From: Nocardia kruczakiae NBRC 101016
GTDB lineage: Bacteria > Actinomycetota > Actinomycetes > Mycobacteriales > Mycobacteriaceae
DNA: 64,000 bases
Direction of reading: 5' to 3'
Assembly (NCBI RefSeq): GCF_001612965.1
Contig: NZ_BDBL01000003.1
Span: forward strand, 1-64,000
Shown here: positions 45,619 through 55,724 of the stretch, in pieces
Position numbering within the stretch: position 1 is the stretch's first letter
Layout of the letters: the number at the start of each line of letters is the position of its first letter
Program-made: the position numbers and the translations under genes
The notes under the pieces: model-generated
What the model saw: the letters and a program-made list of their open reading frames with translations, nothing else
What the model was told of the DNA's origin: nothing
Database searches by the model: none

Positions 45619-45735
45619 TTACAGTACGGGGCGGCTACGCTACGAAGTGGATGAGACCGGCATCACATTTCCGGCCCGTCACATCGCGGGACGGTGTCTC
45701 GTCCAAGGGGTGAACCGTCCTCCGAAGGGAGAATC

Positions 45736-46311
45736 ATGAGTGCCACCCGCATCCCCCCGGTGCCGCCGCAACAGGCGGGCCCGCTGACCCGAATCATGTA
45801 CCGCTTCGGCAAGCGCAAGTTCGGCGAGGTCCCCGAGCCGATGGCCGTGATCGCCAATCACCCGAAGATGCTGACCGCCTACGCGGCTCACGAATCCCTC
45901 GTCGGCCGCGCTACCACCGTCGTACCCGACGACGTTCTCGAGATCGCGGTCTACCGAGTGGCCTGGACGATCGGCTGTTCCTGGTGCGTCGATTTCGGCA
46001 CGATGCTCATGCGGCTCAGCCACCTCGATATCGACAAACTGAAGCACATCGCGGACTACGAGACCTCGGCCGCGTACAGCGACGACGAACGCGCCGCGAT
46101 CGCCTACGCCGACGCCATGACCGCCACCCCCACCACGGTCACCGACGAGCAGATCGAGGACCTGCGAACACGCTTCGGCGACGCGGGCGTGGTGGAACTG
46201 AGTTATCAGATCGCGCTGGAGAATTCCCGCGCCCGAACGTATTCGGCGCTCGGCATCACCGCACAGGGCTTCAGCACCGATTCCTGTCGCGTGCCGTGGG
46301 CGCAGGACTGA
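45736..46311 (+). CDS. Carboxymuconolactone decarboxylase / AhpD-like protein
   Basis: This 191-residue protein has the AhpD fold with a CxxC centre (IGCSWCVDFGTMLM) and a following acidic helix. Related proteins reduce peroxidases or act on lactones. The substrate is unknown; the redox-active CxxC is intact. ATG 45736 follows AAGGGAG with five bases between. It ends at a strong terminator shared with clpX. Confidence 0.87.
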   Translation: MSATRIPPVPPQQAGPLTRIMYRFGKRKFGEVPEPMAVIANHPKMLTAYAAHESLVGRATTVVPDDVLEIAVYRVAWTIGCSWCVDFGTMLMRLSHLDIDKLKHIADYETSAAYSDDERAAIAYADAMTATPTTVTDEQIEDLRTRFGDAGVVELSYQIALENSRARTYSALGITAQGFSTDSCRVPWAQD

Positions 46312-46343
46312 CCGAGCATCCATCCCGGATCACGGGCACGGCA

Positions 46344-46372
46344 AAGGGGCGGGAGATCGACTCCCGCCCCTT
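46344..46372. terminator. Bidirectional terminator between the CMD gene and clpX
   Basis: A perfect 12-base-pair stem, AAGGGGCGGGAG / CTCCCGCCCCTT with a five-base loop, is flanked by A and T on either side. It sits between the two convergent stops, so it works for both. Confidence 0.88.
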
Positions 46373-46387
46373 GTCGTAGCTCACGAA

Positions 46388-47668
46388 TCAGGCCGACTTC
46401 TCGCGGCGCTCGGCCGCCTGACGCTTGCGCGGCACGATGGTCGGCAGCACGTTGTCGTTGACCGTCTCGGCGTTGATGACCACCTTCGCGACATCGTCGC
46501 GGCTCGGGATGTCGTACATCACCGGCAGCAGCACTTCTTCCATGATCGCGCGCAGACCGCGAGCGCCGGTGCCGCGCAGGATGGCTTGATCCGCCACCGC
46601 CTCCAGGGCGTCCTTGGTGAACTCCAGGTCCACACCGTCCATCTCGAACAGGCGCACGTACTGCTTCACCAATGCGTTCTTCGGCTCGGACAGGATGCGG
46701 ACCAGCGATTCCTTGTCGAGGTTGGTCACCGAGGCGACCATCGGCAGGCGGCCGATGAATTCGGGGATCAGGCCGAACTTGATCAGATCCTCGGGCATGA
46801 CCTCGGCGAAGTGGTCGGCGGTGTCGATCTCGGCCTTGGACCGGACCTCGGCGCCGAAACCGATGCCGCGCTTGCCGACCCGGTCCTGCACGATCTTCTC
46901 CAGCCCGGCGAAGGCGCCGGCCACGATGAACAACACGTTCGTCGTGTCGATCTGGATGAACTCCTGATGCGGATGCTTGCGCCCGCCCTGCGGCGGCACG
47001 CTCGCCTGGGTGCCCTCGAGGATCTTCAGCAGCGCCTGCTGCACGCCCTCACCGGAGACGTCGCGGGTGATCGACGGGTTTTCGCTCTTCCGGGCGATCT
47101 TGTCGACCTCATCGATGTAGATGATGCCGGTCTCGGCGCGCTTGACGTCGTAATCGGCGGCCTGGATCAGCTTGAGCAGGATGTTCTCGACATCCTCACC
47201 GACATAGCCGGCCTCGGTCAGCGCGGTGGCGTCCGCGATGGCGAAGGGGACGTTGAGCATCTTGGCCAGCGTCTGCGCGAGGTAGGTCTTACCGCAGCCG
47301 GTGGGGCCGAGCATGAGAATGTTCGACTTCATCAGCTCGACCGGCTCGCCGCGGCTGTCGCGGCCCTTGTCACCGGCCTGGATGCGCTTGTAATGGTTGT
47401 AGACGGCCACGGCCAGCGTGCGCTTGGCCGAATCCTGGCCGATCACGTACTGCTCGAGGAATTCCCGGATCTCGGCCGGTTTGGGCAGCTCGTCGAGTTT
47501 GACCTCGCTCGACTCGGCCAGCTCCTCTTCGATGATCTCGTTGCAGAGGTCGATGCACTCGTCGCAGATGTACACCCCTGGTCCCGCAATGAGCTTCTTG
47601 ACCTGCTTCTGACTCTTTCCGCAGAACGAGCATTTCAGCAGATCGCCGCCATCACCGATGCGCGCCAT
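46388..47668 (-). CDS. clpX: ClpX, ATP-dependent unfoldase of the Clp protease
   Basis: This 426-residue AAA+ protein feeds substrates to the ClpP chamber. It has an N-terminal zinc site (C13, C16 and the CDEC pair), Walker A GPTGCGKT, Walker [11 protein letters not shown], pore loop GYVGEDVEN, the ClpP-docking IGF in [10 protein letters not shown], and sensor 2 [11 protein letters not shown]. Length and sequence match mycobacterial ClpX. The start ATG 47668 removes a non-homologous extension. It has its own promoter region downstream of clpP2. Confidence 0.97.
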   Translation of the reverse strand: MARIGDGGDLLKCSFCGKSQKQVKKLIAGPGVYICDECIDLCNEIIEEELAESSEVKLDELPKPAEIREFLEQYVIGQDSAKRTLAVAVYNHYKRIQAGDKGRDSRGEPVELMKSNILMLGPTGCGKTYLAQTLAKMLNVPFAIADATALTEAGYVGEDVENILLKLIQAADYDVKRAETGIIYIDEVDKIARKSENPSITRDVSGEGVQQALLKILEGTQASVPPQGGRKHPHQEFIQIDTTNVLFIVAGAFAGLEKIVQDRVGKRGIGFGAEVRSKAEIDTADHFAEVMPEDLIKFGLIPEFIGRLPMVASVTNLDKESLVRILSEPKNALVKQYVRLFEMDGVDLEFTKDALEAVADQAILRGTGARGLRAIMEEVLLPVMYDIPSRDDVAKVVINAETVNDNVLPTIVPRKRQAAERREKSA

Positions 47669-48041
47669 CTCGTGGGTCCCTACTTCCTTGTCCGCGTGCA
47701 ACCGTCTGTCCCGGATGCCGACAAGCCGCCTTCGAACAACGCTACCCGCCGTGCATCCGATCAGTGTCGCGCGTCGATCGGATTCTCGCACTTCGGCGTA
47801 TGTCGTCCGGGTCGGTCGTTCATGCCGACACCCCATGAGCCAAGGTCCCTAGACCGACCGTACCCGGTCGACGCGACGGAGGTCGACAACTCGAGGATGT
47901 TTCTCGCGGAGAGAGTGTCGGAAAGCTCACGCGACGCGCTCTCACCACGGCCATCCCGGCTGCCGATCCGGGCGGTGCCGACCTCGCTCCGCCGCCCGGA
48001 CCAGCGCCCGCGGGGCCCGCTCGGCGAGCCCCGCGGCCGGA
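47669..48041 (-). other. Intergenic region between clpP2 and clpX
   Basis: These 373 bases contain the clpP2 terminator at the right end and must hold the clpX promoter. No gene, repeat or confident promoter pair was found. Confidence 0.5.
48008..48036 (-). terminator. Terminator of clpP1-clpP2
   Basis: CCGCGGGGC and GCCCCGCGG pair over nine bases with an 11-base loop, starting five bases after the clpP2 stop. Confidence 0.6.
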
Positions 48042-48710
48042 TCACTTCTTCTGGGCGCTCAGCTTGCGGTAGTCGAACACCGTGTCGATGATTCCGTAAT
48101 CCTTGGCCTCGTCGGCGGTCAGGATCTTGTCGCGATCGGTGTCCTTGCGGATGGTGTCGGCATCCTTACCGGTGTGGCGGGCCAGCGTGGTCTCCATCAA
48201 CCGGCGCATGCGCTCGATCTCGGCGGCCTGGATCTCCAGATCGGAGACCTGGCCCTGGATGCCACCCTCCAGCGACGGCTGGTGGATCAGCACGCGGGCG
48301 TTCGGCAGGCAGGCCCGCTTACCCGGGGTTCCCGCCGCCAGCAGCACCGCGGCCGCCGAGGCCGCCTGGCCCAGGCAGACCGTCGCGACATCGGCACGCA
48401 CGTACTGCATGGTGTCATAGATGGCCATCAGCGAGGTGAAGGAACCACCGGGCGAGTTGATGTACATGGTGATGTCGCGGTCGGGATCGAGCGACTCCAG
48501 CACCAGCAGCTGCGCCATGATGTCGTTGGCCGAGGCGTCGTCCACCTGCACGCCGAGGAAGATGATGCGCTCCTCGAACAGCTTGTTGTAGGGGTTGGAC
48601 TCCTTGACGCCGAAGCTCGAGTGCTCGATGAACGACGGCAGGATGTAGCGGGCCTGCGGGCTCGCCGGTGCGCTGCCGGACAGGCCGGCACGCGGGTCGA
48701 TCAGGGTCAT
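48042..48710 (-). CDS. clpP2: ClpP2, Clp protease proteolytic subunit
   Basis: This 222-residue serine protease subunit has the catalytic Ser in GQAASAAAV, His in LIHQPS and Asp near [12 protein letters not shown]. It forms a mixed ClpP1P2 chamber with the product of clpP1, which actinobacteria need. ATG 48710 is preceded by GGAG; it lies 40 bases after clpP1. Confidence 0.96.
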   Translation of the reverse strand: MTLIDPRAGLSGSAPASPQARYILPSFIEHSSFGVKESNPYNKLFEERIIFLGVQVDDASANDIMAQLLVLESLDPDRDITMYINSPGGSFTSLMAIYDTMQYVRADVATVCLGQAASAAAVLLAAGTPGKRACLPNARVLIHQPSLEGGIQGQVSDLEIQAAEIERMRRLMETTLARHTGKDADTIRKDTDRDKILTADEAKDYGIIDTVFDYRKLSAQKK

Positions 48711-48750
48711 CTTCGTCTCCAAAGTCGATGGGGGATGAGCGGTTTCGCGC

Positions 48751-49383
48751 TCAGTTACCGGCGCCGTTCGCCTGGCGGGCGCTGGTGATCACGTGGTCGA
48801 TGAAGCCGTACTCCAGGGCCTGGGCCGCGGTGAACCAGCGGTCGCGGTCGGCGTCGGCGGTCACCTGCTCCACCGACTGTCCGGTGTGCTGGGCCTGCAG
48901 TTCGTTCAGCTCCCGCTTGGTGTGGGCGAGCTGCTCGGCGTAGATCGAGATGTCGGCCGCGCTACCACCGATACCGGCGGAGGGCTGGTGCATCATGATC
49001 CGGGTGTGCGGCAGCGCGTAGCGCTTACCCTTGGTGCCCGCGGTGAGCAGGAACTGGCCCATCGAGGCCGCCAGGCCGAACGAGATGGTCGCGATATCGC
49101 ATTCGGCGAACTGCATGGTGTCGTAGATGGCCATACCCGCGGTGACCGACCCGCCGGGGGAATTGATGTAGAGCGAGATGTCGCGGTTCGGGTCCTCGGC
49201 CGTGAGCAGCAGGATCTGCGCGCACAGCTTGTTGGCGATGTCGTCGTCGACCTGGGTGCCCAGGAAGATGATGCGGTCGCGGAGCAAACGCTCGTACACC
49301 GAATCACTGAGGTTGAGCCCAGCAGTCGCGGATGTCATGACCGGCCCCGACTTCAAAGGTGCCACAGCCTGATTGATTGTCAC
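48751..49383 (-). CDS. clpP1: ClpP1, Clp protease proteolytic subunit
   Basis: This subunit is 210 residues from GTG 49383, with the catalytic Ser in GLAASMGQF, His in MMHQPS and Asp in [13 protein letters not shown]. It pairs with ClpP2. The start is uncertain: GCAGG five bases before GTG 49383 favours it, while ATG 49338 would give 195 residues, closer to the processed form. Confidence 0.95.
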   Translation of the reverse strand: MTINQAVAPLKSGPVMTSATAGLNLSDSVYERLLRDRIIFLGTQVDDDIANKLCAQILLLTAEDPNRDISLYINSPGGSVTAGMAIYDTMQFAECDIATISFGLAASMGQFLLTAGTKGKRYALPHTRIMMHQPSAGIGGSAADISIYAEQLAHTKRELNELQAQHTGQSVEQVTADADRDRWFTAAQALEYGFIDHVITSARQANGAGN

Positions 49384-49537
49384 GGATACCTGCCCTCTCT
49401 CGCCGGCACGATGCCTGCCGGCACAGCCTCTGTCCAATATGCGGTCTTCCGGGGCCCTTCGTGGTTACGCAAGCTACCGCCTCCGTCCCCGACGTCCGAC
49501 CGCGGCCTGATTCGGTTGATACAAACACTAACGAAAC

Positions 49538-49567
49538 AAGGCGGCACCGAACTCCCGGTACCGCCTT
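49538..49567 (-). terminator. Terminator of tig
   Basis: AAGGCGG / CCGCCTT plus ACCG / CGGT form an 11-base-pair stem with one mismatch, about 36 bases after the tig stop. It separates tig from the clpP1 promoter. Confidence 0.65.
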
Positions 49568-49602
49568 GCTTCGCTTACAGCTGACTCATATGTCGCCGAT
49601 GG

Positions 49603-50988
49603 CTACTCGGCGGCGTTCTCGGCCGACTCCGCGGCGCCCTCGGAATCCGCCACCGTCTCGGCCGGCTCACCGAACATCTCGGCGGTGTCGACCGTGTTGC
49701 CGTCGGTGTCGGTGACCTTGGCCTTGATCACCACGCCGGCCAGCGCCTTACCGCGGCGCACGTCGGCGAAGATCGCGCCGAGCTGTCCGGCCTGCTGGAT
49801 CTGCTGGATGAACTGTTCCGGCGCCATGCCGTAGCGCTGCGACTGGAACAGGATCCGCTCGGTCAGCTCCTGCTGGCCGACCTGGGTGTTCTCCGATTCG
49901 GCGATCGCGTCCAGCAGCAGCTGGGTCTTCACCGACTTCTCGGCGGCCTCCCTGGAGTCCTTGTCGAACTCCTCGCGGGTGCTGCCCTGGGCCTCGAGCG
50001 CCTCGGCGAACTTCGCCTCGTCGTGGTCGAAGCCGTGCACCGCGTCGTGCAGCACGGCGTCGACCTCGGCCTGCACCGCGGCCTCGGGCAGCGGCACCTC
50101 GGTCTTGTCCAGCAGCGCCTCGAGCACCTTGTCGCGGATCTCGCCGGCCTGCTCCACCTTCTTGCCCTGCTCGACCCGCTTGCGCAGATCTTCCTTCAGC
50201 TCGTCGATGGTGTCGAATTCGCTTGCCATCTGGGCGAATTCGTCGTCGGCCTCGGGCAGCTCGCGCTCCTTGACCGAGTTCACCTTCACGGTGATGACGG
50301 CTTCCTTGCCGGCGTGCTCGCCGGCCACCAAGGTGGAGGTGAAGTCCTTGGACTCCTCCGCCTTCAGGCCGACGAGGGTGTCGTCCAGGCCCTCGATCAG
50401 CTGGCCGGAGCCGACCTCGTGCGACAGACCGGAGGTGGTCGCCTCGGCGACCTCTTCCCCGTCCACGGTGGCCGACAGGTCGATGGAGACGAAGTCGCCC
50501 TCCTGCACGGCGCGCTCGACGCTCTTCAGGGTGCCGAAGCGCTGGCGCAGCGACTGCAGTTGCTGCTCGATGTCCTCGTCGCCGATGCTCAGCGGATCGA
50601 CGGTGACCTCGATGCTCTCGTAGTCGGGCAGCGCGATCTCGGGACGGACGTCGACCTCGGCGGTGAACGCCAGCTCGTCGCCGTCCTCGATCTTGGTGAT
50701 CTCGATCTCGGGCTGACCGAGCACCTTCACCTCGGAGGCGGTGACGGCTTCGCTGTAGCGCGCCGGCAGCGCGTCGTTGACGACCTGCTCCAGGATGGCG
50801 CCGCGACCGAGGCGGGCCTCGAGCAGCTTGGCCGGGGCCTTGCCCGGACGGAAGCCGGGAATGCGAACCTGCTGGGCCAGCGCCCGGTACGCCTTGTCGA
50901 AGTCCGGCTTCAGCTCCTCGAAGGGCACCTCGACATTGATGCGGACCCGGGTCGGGCTCAGCTGCTCGACGGTGCTCTTCACGGACAT
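49603..50988 (-). CDS. tig: Trigger factor
   Basis: This 461-residue ribosome-bound chaperone has the tail-binding N-terminal domain with the ribosome signature in [17 protein letters not shown], a PPIase domain (about 150-245, around [17 protein letters not shown]) and a long helical C-terminal domain ending in an acidic tail. ATG 50988 has AAGGAG upstream. It lies upstream of clpP1P2-clpX, as in many bacteria. Confidence 0.96.
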   Translation of the reverse strand: MSVKSTVEQLSPTRVRINVEVPFEELKPDFDKAYRALAQQVRIPGFRPGKAPAKLLEARLGRGAILEQVVNDALPARYSEAVTASEVKVLGQPEIEITKIEDGDELAFTAEVDVRPEIALPDYESIEVTVDPLSIGDEDIEQQLQSLRQRFGTLKSVERAVQEGDFVSIDLSATVDGEEVAEATTSGLSHEVGSGQLIEGLDDTLVGLKAEESKDFTSTLVAGEHAGKEAVITVKVNSVKERELPEADDEFAQMASEFDTIDELKEDLRKRVEQGKKVEQAGEIRDKVLEALLDKTEVPLPEAAVQAEVDAVLHDAVHGFDHDEAKFAEALEAQGSTREEFDKDSREAAEKSVKTQLLLDAIAESENTQVGQQELTERILFQSQRYGMAPEQFIQQIQQAGQLGAIFADVRRGKALAGVVIKAKVTDTDGNTVDTAEMFGEPAETVADSEGAAESAENAAE

Positions 50989-51188
50989 GCTCCTTGTTCG
51001 TTGTTCACTGGTCTGTGTGGTCACCGGACGGAGGTGTGATCCGCCGGCGACGATGTTCGGGTGCCGCCATACAACGGCGCTGTTTCCCCCCGAAATCGCA
51101 TCCGATCAAGGGTAGTCGACAGCGGTATTCGGGCCGCAATCGGCTGGCCCGCCTCGGTCGGCCGCAGCGTTGCCGCCGACGCCGCGGA

Positions 51189-51770
51189 TCAACCGACCTT
51201 CACGGCATCGGTGACGAAGACGAGGGTTTCGTTGGGCTTCACACCCTGGCCGCCCTGGCCGTAGCCGAGGTCCGGCGGAATGATCAGCAGGCGGCGGCCG
51301 CCCTGTTTGATGCCGATCAGGCCCTGGTCCCAGCCCTGGATGACCTCACCGGTACCGAGGGTGAGCGGGAAGGTCTGGCCGCGGTCGAAGGAGCTGTCCA
51401 GCTTCTTCTTGTCCGACCAGGTGACCAGCGTGTAGTTCATCTCCACGGGCTGGCCGGTCGCCGCCGCCGGGCCGGTGCCCTCGACGAGATCCTTGGTGAC
51501 CAGCTGCTTCGGCGGATCGCAGTCGTCGGGAATGGTGATGGTCGGCGCCTGGCCGAAACCGCCGGTGACACCGATGTCGTCGGCGGTGCATTCGCGGCCG
51601 TGGCTCGCCGTGGGAGCCGCGGCGGCCGAGGTGCCCGCGGTCGGTTGCGCGCCTGCGACGGTGCTCGAGGTCGTCGCCGAGCCGTTGTCGTCGTTGCCGC
51701 CGCAGGCGGTGAGGGCGACCGCCGCGACCGCGACGGCGGCCGTGCCGATGATCCTGGCCAAAGTCTGCAT
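51189..51770 (-). CDS. FKBP-type peptidyl-prolyl isomerase, lipoprotein
   Basis: This 193-residue protein starts with a lipoprotein signal (lipobox LTAC, C23) and a Ser/Ala/Thr-rich linker. One FKBP domain follows from about residue 90: SSFDRGQTFPLTLG, VIQGWDQGLIGIKQGGRR and IPPDLGYG. It would help fold exported proteins on the outer face of the membrane. The extra Cys pair (C62, C84) before the domain may form a disulphide. Confidence 0.9.
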   Translation of the reverse strand: MQTLARIIGTAAVAVAAVALTACGGNDDNGSATTSSTVAGAQPTAGTSAAAAPTASHGRECTADDIGVTGGFGQAPTITIPDDCDPPKQLVTKDLVEGTGPAAATGQPVEMNYTLVTWSDKKKLDSSFDRGQTFPLTLGTGEVIQGWDQGLIGIKQGGRRLLIIPPDLGYGQGGQGVKPNETLVFVTDAVKVG

Positions 51771-51979
51771 GCGCGGCACCCTAATCGGTGCGGCGGACGG
51801 ACCGGCTGTGGGCCCCGTCACCGCCGTTCGATCCGGCGGGCGCGGAGGTTTTCCGGCAGCGGGTGCGGATACCCGGGCTGCGGGTGCGGATCGGCCCGGG
51901 ATTGTCGCGGCCCGGTAGCCTGGCGTCGAGTCTCCATCCGAAGCGGTTACCCGAATACCCCACTGCGAGGAGCACGATC

Positions 51980-54475
51980 GTGACCGACTTGGCGAGTTCG
52001 GAAGGACGGGTCCCGGCCACCGACCCGACCGGCGCGGATACGGCGGCCGACAATATCGGCGGCAGCGGCGGGACCACGATCGCACCCGAACCGTATCGGC
52101 TGGCCGAGGTCCCCGGCCCGCTCTCACCGGACGAACTCGCCGATCTGGACGCGTGGTGGCGCGCGGCCAACTATCTGGCGGTGGGCCAGATCTATCTGAC
52201 GGCCAATCCGCTGCTGCGTACCCCGCTGGCGGCCGAGCACATCAAACCGCGTCTGCTCGGGCACTTCGGGACCGTGCCGGGTCTGAATCTGGTCTGGGCC
52301 CATGCCAATCGGGCGATCCGGGCCCGCGATCTGGACGCGGTCTTCGTCGCCGGGCCGGGACACGGAGGTCCGGGGCCGAATGCGTGTGCCTGGCTGGAAG
52401 GCACCTATTCCGAGCTGTACAGCAATATTTCGCGCGACGGGGCCGGAATGGGCGCGCTGTTCGCACAGTTCTCCTATCCCGGCGGCGTGCCCAGCCATTG
52501 CGCGCCCGAGACGCCGGGCTCGTTCCACGAGGGCGGCGAACTCGGCTATTCCCTGCTGCACGCCTACGGCGCCGCGCTCGACCATCCCGACCTGACCGTG
52601 TTCTGCGTGATCGGCGACGGCGAGGCCGAGACCGGGCCGCTGGCGACCAGCTGGCATGCGAACAAATTCCTCAATCCGGCGCGCGACGGCGCGGTGCTGC
52701 CGATTCTGGCGCTCAACGAATACAAGATCGCGAATCCGACCCTGCTGGCGCGCATTCCGGAATCCGAACTGCTGTCGCTGCTGCACGGGTACGGCTACGA
52801 CCCGATCATCGTCGCCGGGCACGACCCCGCGGCCGTCCATCAGGCGATGGCCGCCGCCCTGGATCGCAGCCTGGACCGCATCGCCGAATTCCAGCGTGCC
52901 GCGCGCGAGAGCGCCGACGGGACGCGTCCCCGCTGGCCGATGATCGTGCTGCGCACGCCGAAGGGCTGGACGTGCCCGCCGGTGGTCGACGGCGACCGGG
53001 TCGAGGGCACCTTCCGCGCCCACCAGGTGCCGCTCCCGGCCGCACGTTCCGACGACGGTCACCGCCGGGTGCTCGAGCAGTGGCTGCAGTCGTATCGTCC
53101 CGCGGAACTGTTCGACGAGAACGGCCGGCCGTATCCGCAGTTGCTGCGCCAGGTCCCGGCGGGACCGCGGCGGATGAGCGCCAATCCGGTGGCCAACGGC
53201 GGCGCGACGATGCAGGATCTGCGGCTGCCGGATTGGCGCCGCTACGGCGTGGAGGTCCCCGCGCCGGGCGCCACCTCGCACGAGGCCACCCAGGTGCTGG
53301 GCACGTGGCTGCGCGACGTCACCGCTGCCAACCGCGACAATTTCCTGATCTTCGCCCCCGACGAATTGGCCAGTAACCGCCTCCAGGACGTCCTCACCGT
53401 CACCGGCCGCAATTGGCAGGCCGACATCGGGGAATTCGACGTGAAATTGGACCGGCGCGGCCGCGTGATCGAGGTGCTGTCGGAACATATGTGCCAGGGC
53501 CTGCTGGAGGGCTATCTGCTCACTGGGCGGCACGGCGTGTTCACCTGCTACGAGGCCTTCATCCACATCGTCGACGCGATGTTCAACCAGCACGCGAAAT
53601 GGCTGGACGCCAGCAGCGCGGTACCGTGGCGCCGGCCCGTTCCGAGCCTGAATTATCTGCTGACCTCGCATGTGTGGCGGCAGGATCACAACGGATTCAC
53701 CCATCAGGACCCGGGTTTCCTCGATGTGGTGATGAACAAGCAGCCTTCGATCGTGCGCGTCTATCTGCCGCCGGACGCCAACACACTGCTGTCGACCTAT
53801 GACCACTGCCTGCGGTCGCGCCATTACGTGAACGTGGTGGTCGCCGGCAAACAACCGCAGGCGGATTGGCTGTCGGTCGACGAGGCGCGTCTGCACTGTG
53901 CCCGCGGCGCCGGTATCTGGGAATGGGCCGGCCACAACGACGAGACCGGTACGACGCCCGATGTGGTGCTGGCCTGCGCCGGCGACGTGCCGACCCTGGA
54001 GACGCTGGCGGCCGCGGCCATTCTGCGGGAACGGCTGCCGCAGTTGCGCATTCGCGTGGTGAACGTGGTCGACCTGATGCGGCTGCTGCCGGCGGACGAA
54101 CATCCGCACGGCCTGCCCGATCGCGAATTCGACACCTTGTTCACCCGGGATCGGCCGATCATCTTCGCCTTCCACGGCTATCCCTGGCTGATCCACCGGC
54201 TCACCTACCGGCGCACCAACCACTCCGGGCTGCACGTGCGCGGATACAAGGAGAAAGGCACCACCACGACCCCGTTCGACATGGTGATGCTCAACGACCT
54301 CGACCGCTACCACCTGGTGATGGATGTGATCGACCGCGTTCCCGGACTGGGCACCCAGGCGGCCGGGCTGCGACAGGACATGGCCGATGCCCGTCTTGCC
54401 GCGCGTATCTGGACCCGCGAGCACGGCGCCGATATTCCGGAGGTGGCCGACTGGCGCTGGCCGTACGGCCGATAA
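51980..54475 (+). CDS. xfp: Phosphoketolase
   Basis: This 831-residue thiamine-diphosphate enzyme splits xylulose-5-phosphate or fructose-6-phosphate to acetyl phosphate. It shows the family blocks [59 protein letters not shown] and the diphosphate motif [10 protein letters not shown]. The second half has the activating Glu region and [20 protein letters not shown] 51980 has GAGGAG nine bases upstream; the longer frame overlaps the FKBP promoter. No acetate kinase gene is next to it. Confidence 0.95.
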   Translation: MTDLASSEGRVPATDPTGADTAADNIGGSGGTTIAPEPYRLAEVPGPLSPDELADLDAWWRAANYLAVGQIYLTANPLLRTPLAAEHIKPRLLGHFGTVPGLNLVWAHANRAIRARDLDAVFVAGPGHGGPGPNACAWLEGTYSELYSNISRDGAGMGALFAQFSYPGGVPSHCAPETPGSFHEGGELGYSLLHAYGAALDHPDLTVFCVIGDGEAETGPLATSWHANKFLNPARDGAVLPILALNEYKIANPTLLARIPESELLSLLHGYGYDPIIVAGHDPAAVHQAMAAALDRSLDRIAEFQRAARESADGTRPRWPMIVLRTPKGWTCPPVVDGDRVEGTFRAHQVPLPAARSDDGHRRVLEQWLQSYRPAELFDENGRPYPQLLRQVPAGPRRMSANPVANGGATMQDLRLPDWRRYGVEVPAPGATSHEATQVLGTWLRDVTAANRDNFLIFAPDELASNRLQDVLTVTGRNWQADIGEFDVKLDRRGRVIEVLSEHMCQGLLEGYLLTGRHGVFTCYEAFIHIVDAMFNQHAKWLDASSAVPWRRPVPSLNYLLTSHVWRQDHNGFTHQDPGFLDVVMNKQPSIVRVYLPPDANTLLSTYDHCLRSRHYVNVVVAGKQPQADWLSVDEARLHCARGAGIWEWAGHNDETGTTPDVVLACAGDVPTLETLAAAAILRERLPQLRIRVVNVVDLMRLLPADEHPHGLPDREFDTLFTRDRPIIFAFHGYPWLIHRLTYRRTNHSGLHVRGYKEKGTTTTPFDMVMLNDLDRYHLVMDVIDRVPGLGTQAAGLRQDMADARLAARIWTREHGADIPEVADWRWPYGR

Positions 54476-54575
54476 CCCTCGCCCGTACCCGTCGAACAGC
54501 GCGGATGCGTATTCGGAGTTAGGCTCCGCGTGTGCCCGCCGGGACCGGGGTACGAACGAGGAACGGAAATGCCGC

Positions 54576-55166
54576 ATGGAACTGCGCTCGACCGCCGCGG
54601 TGGTGCCCGCCGTGCCACCTGTCGATCCGACGCCCCCGGGGACGGCATCGTTCACCGTGCATTTCACGGGATATCTCTATGCCGTCGGATTGCGCGACGC
54701 CTTCGCCGATCTGATCGCGCGGCACGAACAGCTACGCACCGTGTACCCGTTGCCCGGTTCGAGTGCCGCGCCCCGGGTTTTGTCCGCGACCGCGGCGGTG
54801 TTGCCACGACTGGTGCCGACGCCGGTGGCCGCGGCCGAATTGCCGGACGCGATCACCGAATTCATGGACGCGGAAACGGCTGCGCCACTGTCGGTTCCGG
54901 TGCGGGCGAGGACTTTCCGCCCGCTCGGCGATCCCGAGGACATTCCGCACCATCTGCTGGTGGTGATTCTGCGGCGGGCCGCGGTCGACCGCGTATCGCC
55001 GGCCCGGCTGGCACGCGATCTCATGACCGCCTACGCCGCGCGTCGTCGCAACCTCGTCCCGACGTGGGACGGGGCACGCCCCGCCCATCGGCTGACCGTT
55101 CACGAACTCCAGGGCGTACGGCTCGTCGAATCCGGTGGCGAGGGGATCACCGACGCCTGCCGCTGA
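54576..55166 (+). CDS. Degenerate condensation-domain-like protein
   Basis: This 196-residue protein reads like a shortened NRPS condensation or acyltransferase domain. LRDAFADLIARHEQLRTVYPLPG copies the N-terminal RHE-LRT block, and HHLLVVILRRAAVDRVSPARLARDLMTAY lies where the catalytic HHxxxDG should be. The HH is kept but the DG is not, and the C-terminal half of the domain is missing. It may be a carrier-protein binder or a relic. It follows the phosphoketolase by 100 bases and converges on the Nudix gene. Confidence 0.6.
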   Translation: MELRSTAAVVPAVPPVDPTPPGTASFTVHFTGYLYAVGLRDAFADLIARHEQLRTVYPLPGSSAAPRVLSATAAVLPRLVPTPVAAAELPDAITEFMDAETAAPLSVPVRARTFRPLGDPEDIPHHLLVVILRRAAVDRVSPARLARDLMTAYAARRRNLVPTWDGARPAHRLTVHELQGVRLVESGGEGITDACR

Positions 55167-55169
55167 ACC

Positions 55170-55661
55170 TCAGCCGTCCGCGAGCACCTCGGTCAGCCGG
55201 TCCAGGAACGGACGCTGACCAGCGACGATCTTCTCGCGCGCGAGCTCCGGTTCGAGCCACTCGACCCGATCGATCTCCGGGAACGCCTGCATGCGGCCGG
55301 ATCTCGGCGGCCACTGCATCTCGAAGGTGCCGGGGACCACCTGCTCCGGATCCAGGTCGCCGGCCACGGCCCACACCGTGACCTGCTTGCGGGAGCGACC
55401 GCTGCCGTACTGCGACTCCCCCAGCGCGATCCACTTACCGTCCGGTACGGGCAGGCCCAGTTCCTCGGTGAACTCCCGCGCCGCGGCCGTCCGGGCATCC
55501 TCGGAATCCGGTGCGTACTCACCCTTGGGGACCGACCAGGCACCGGCATCCTTGCGCGCCCAGTACGGACCGCCCATATGTCCGAGCAACACCTGCAGCC
55601 GCGGGGCATGCCGGAACAGCAGAACTCCCGCACTGTATTTCGACGCCGTGGCTCCGGTCAT
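55170..55661 (-). CDS. Nudix hydrolase
   Basis: This 163-residue protein has a complete Nudix box: GEYAPDSEDARTAAAREF followed by TEELGL, that is G-x5-E-x7-REFTEELG. It resembles the small NTP/diadenosine-hydrolase group, with WSVPKGEY in front of the box. It cleaves a nucleoside diphosphate linked to something; the substrate is unknown. Confidence 0.92.
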   Translation of the reverse strand: MTGATASKYSAGVLLFRHAPRLQVLLGHMGGPYWARKDAGAWSVPKGEYAPDSEDARTAAAREFTEELGLPVPDGKWIALGESQYGSGRSRKQVTVWAVAGDLDPEQVVPGTFEMQWPPRSGRMQAFPEIDRVEWLEPELAREKIVAGQRPFLDRLTEVLADG

Positions 55662-55724
55662 GGTCGCAGTCTGCCGCACCGAACCGAGGCGGTGGCGGCG
55701 CGGGGCCGCCACGCGCCGCGCGGA

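Noticed and set aside
49384..49530. A ClgR activator box before clpP1
   Set aside because: GTTACGCAAGCTACC looks partly symmetric but does not fit the CGC-N-GCG core of known ClgR sites.
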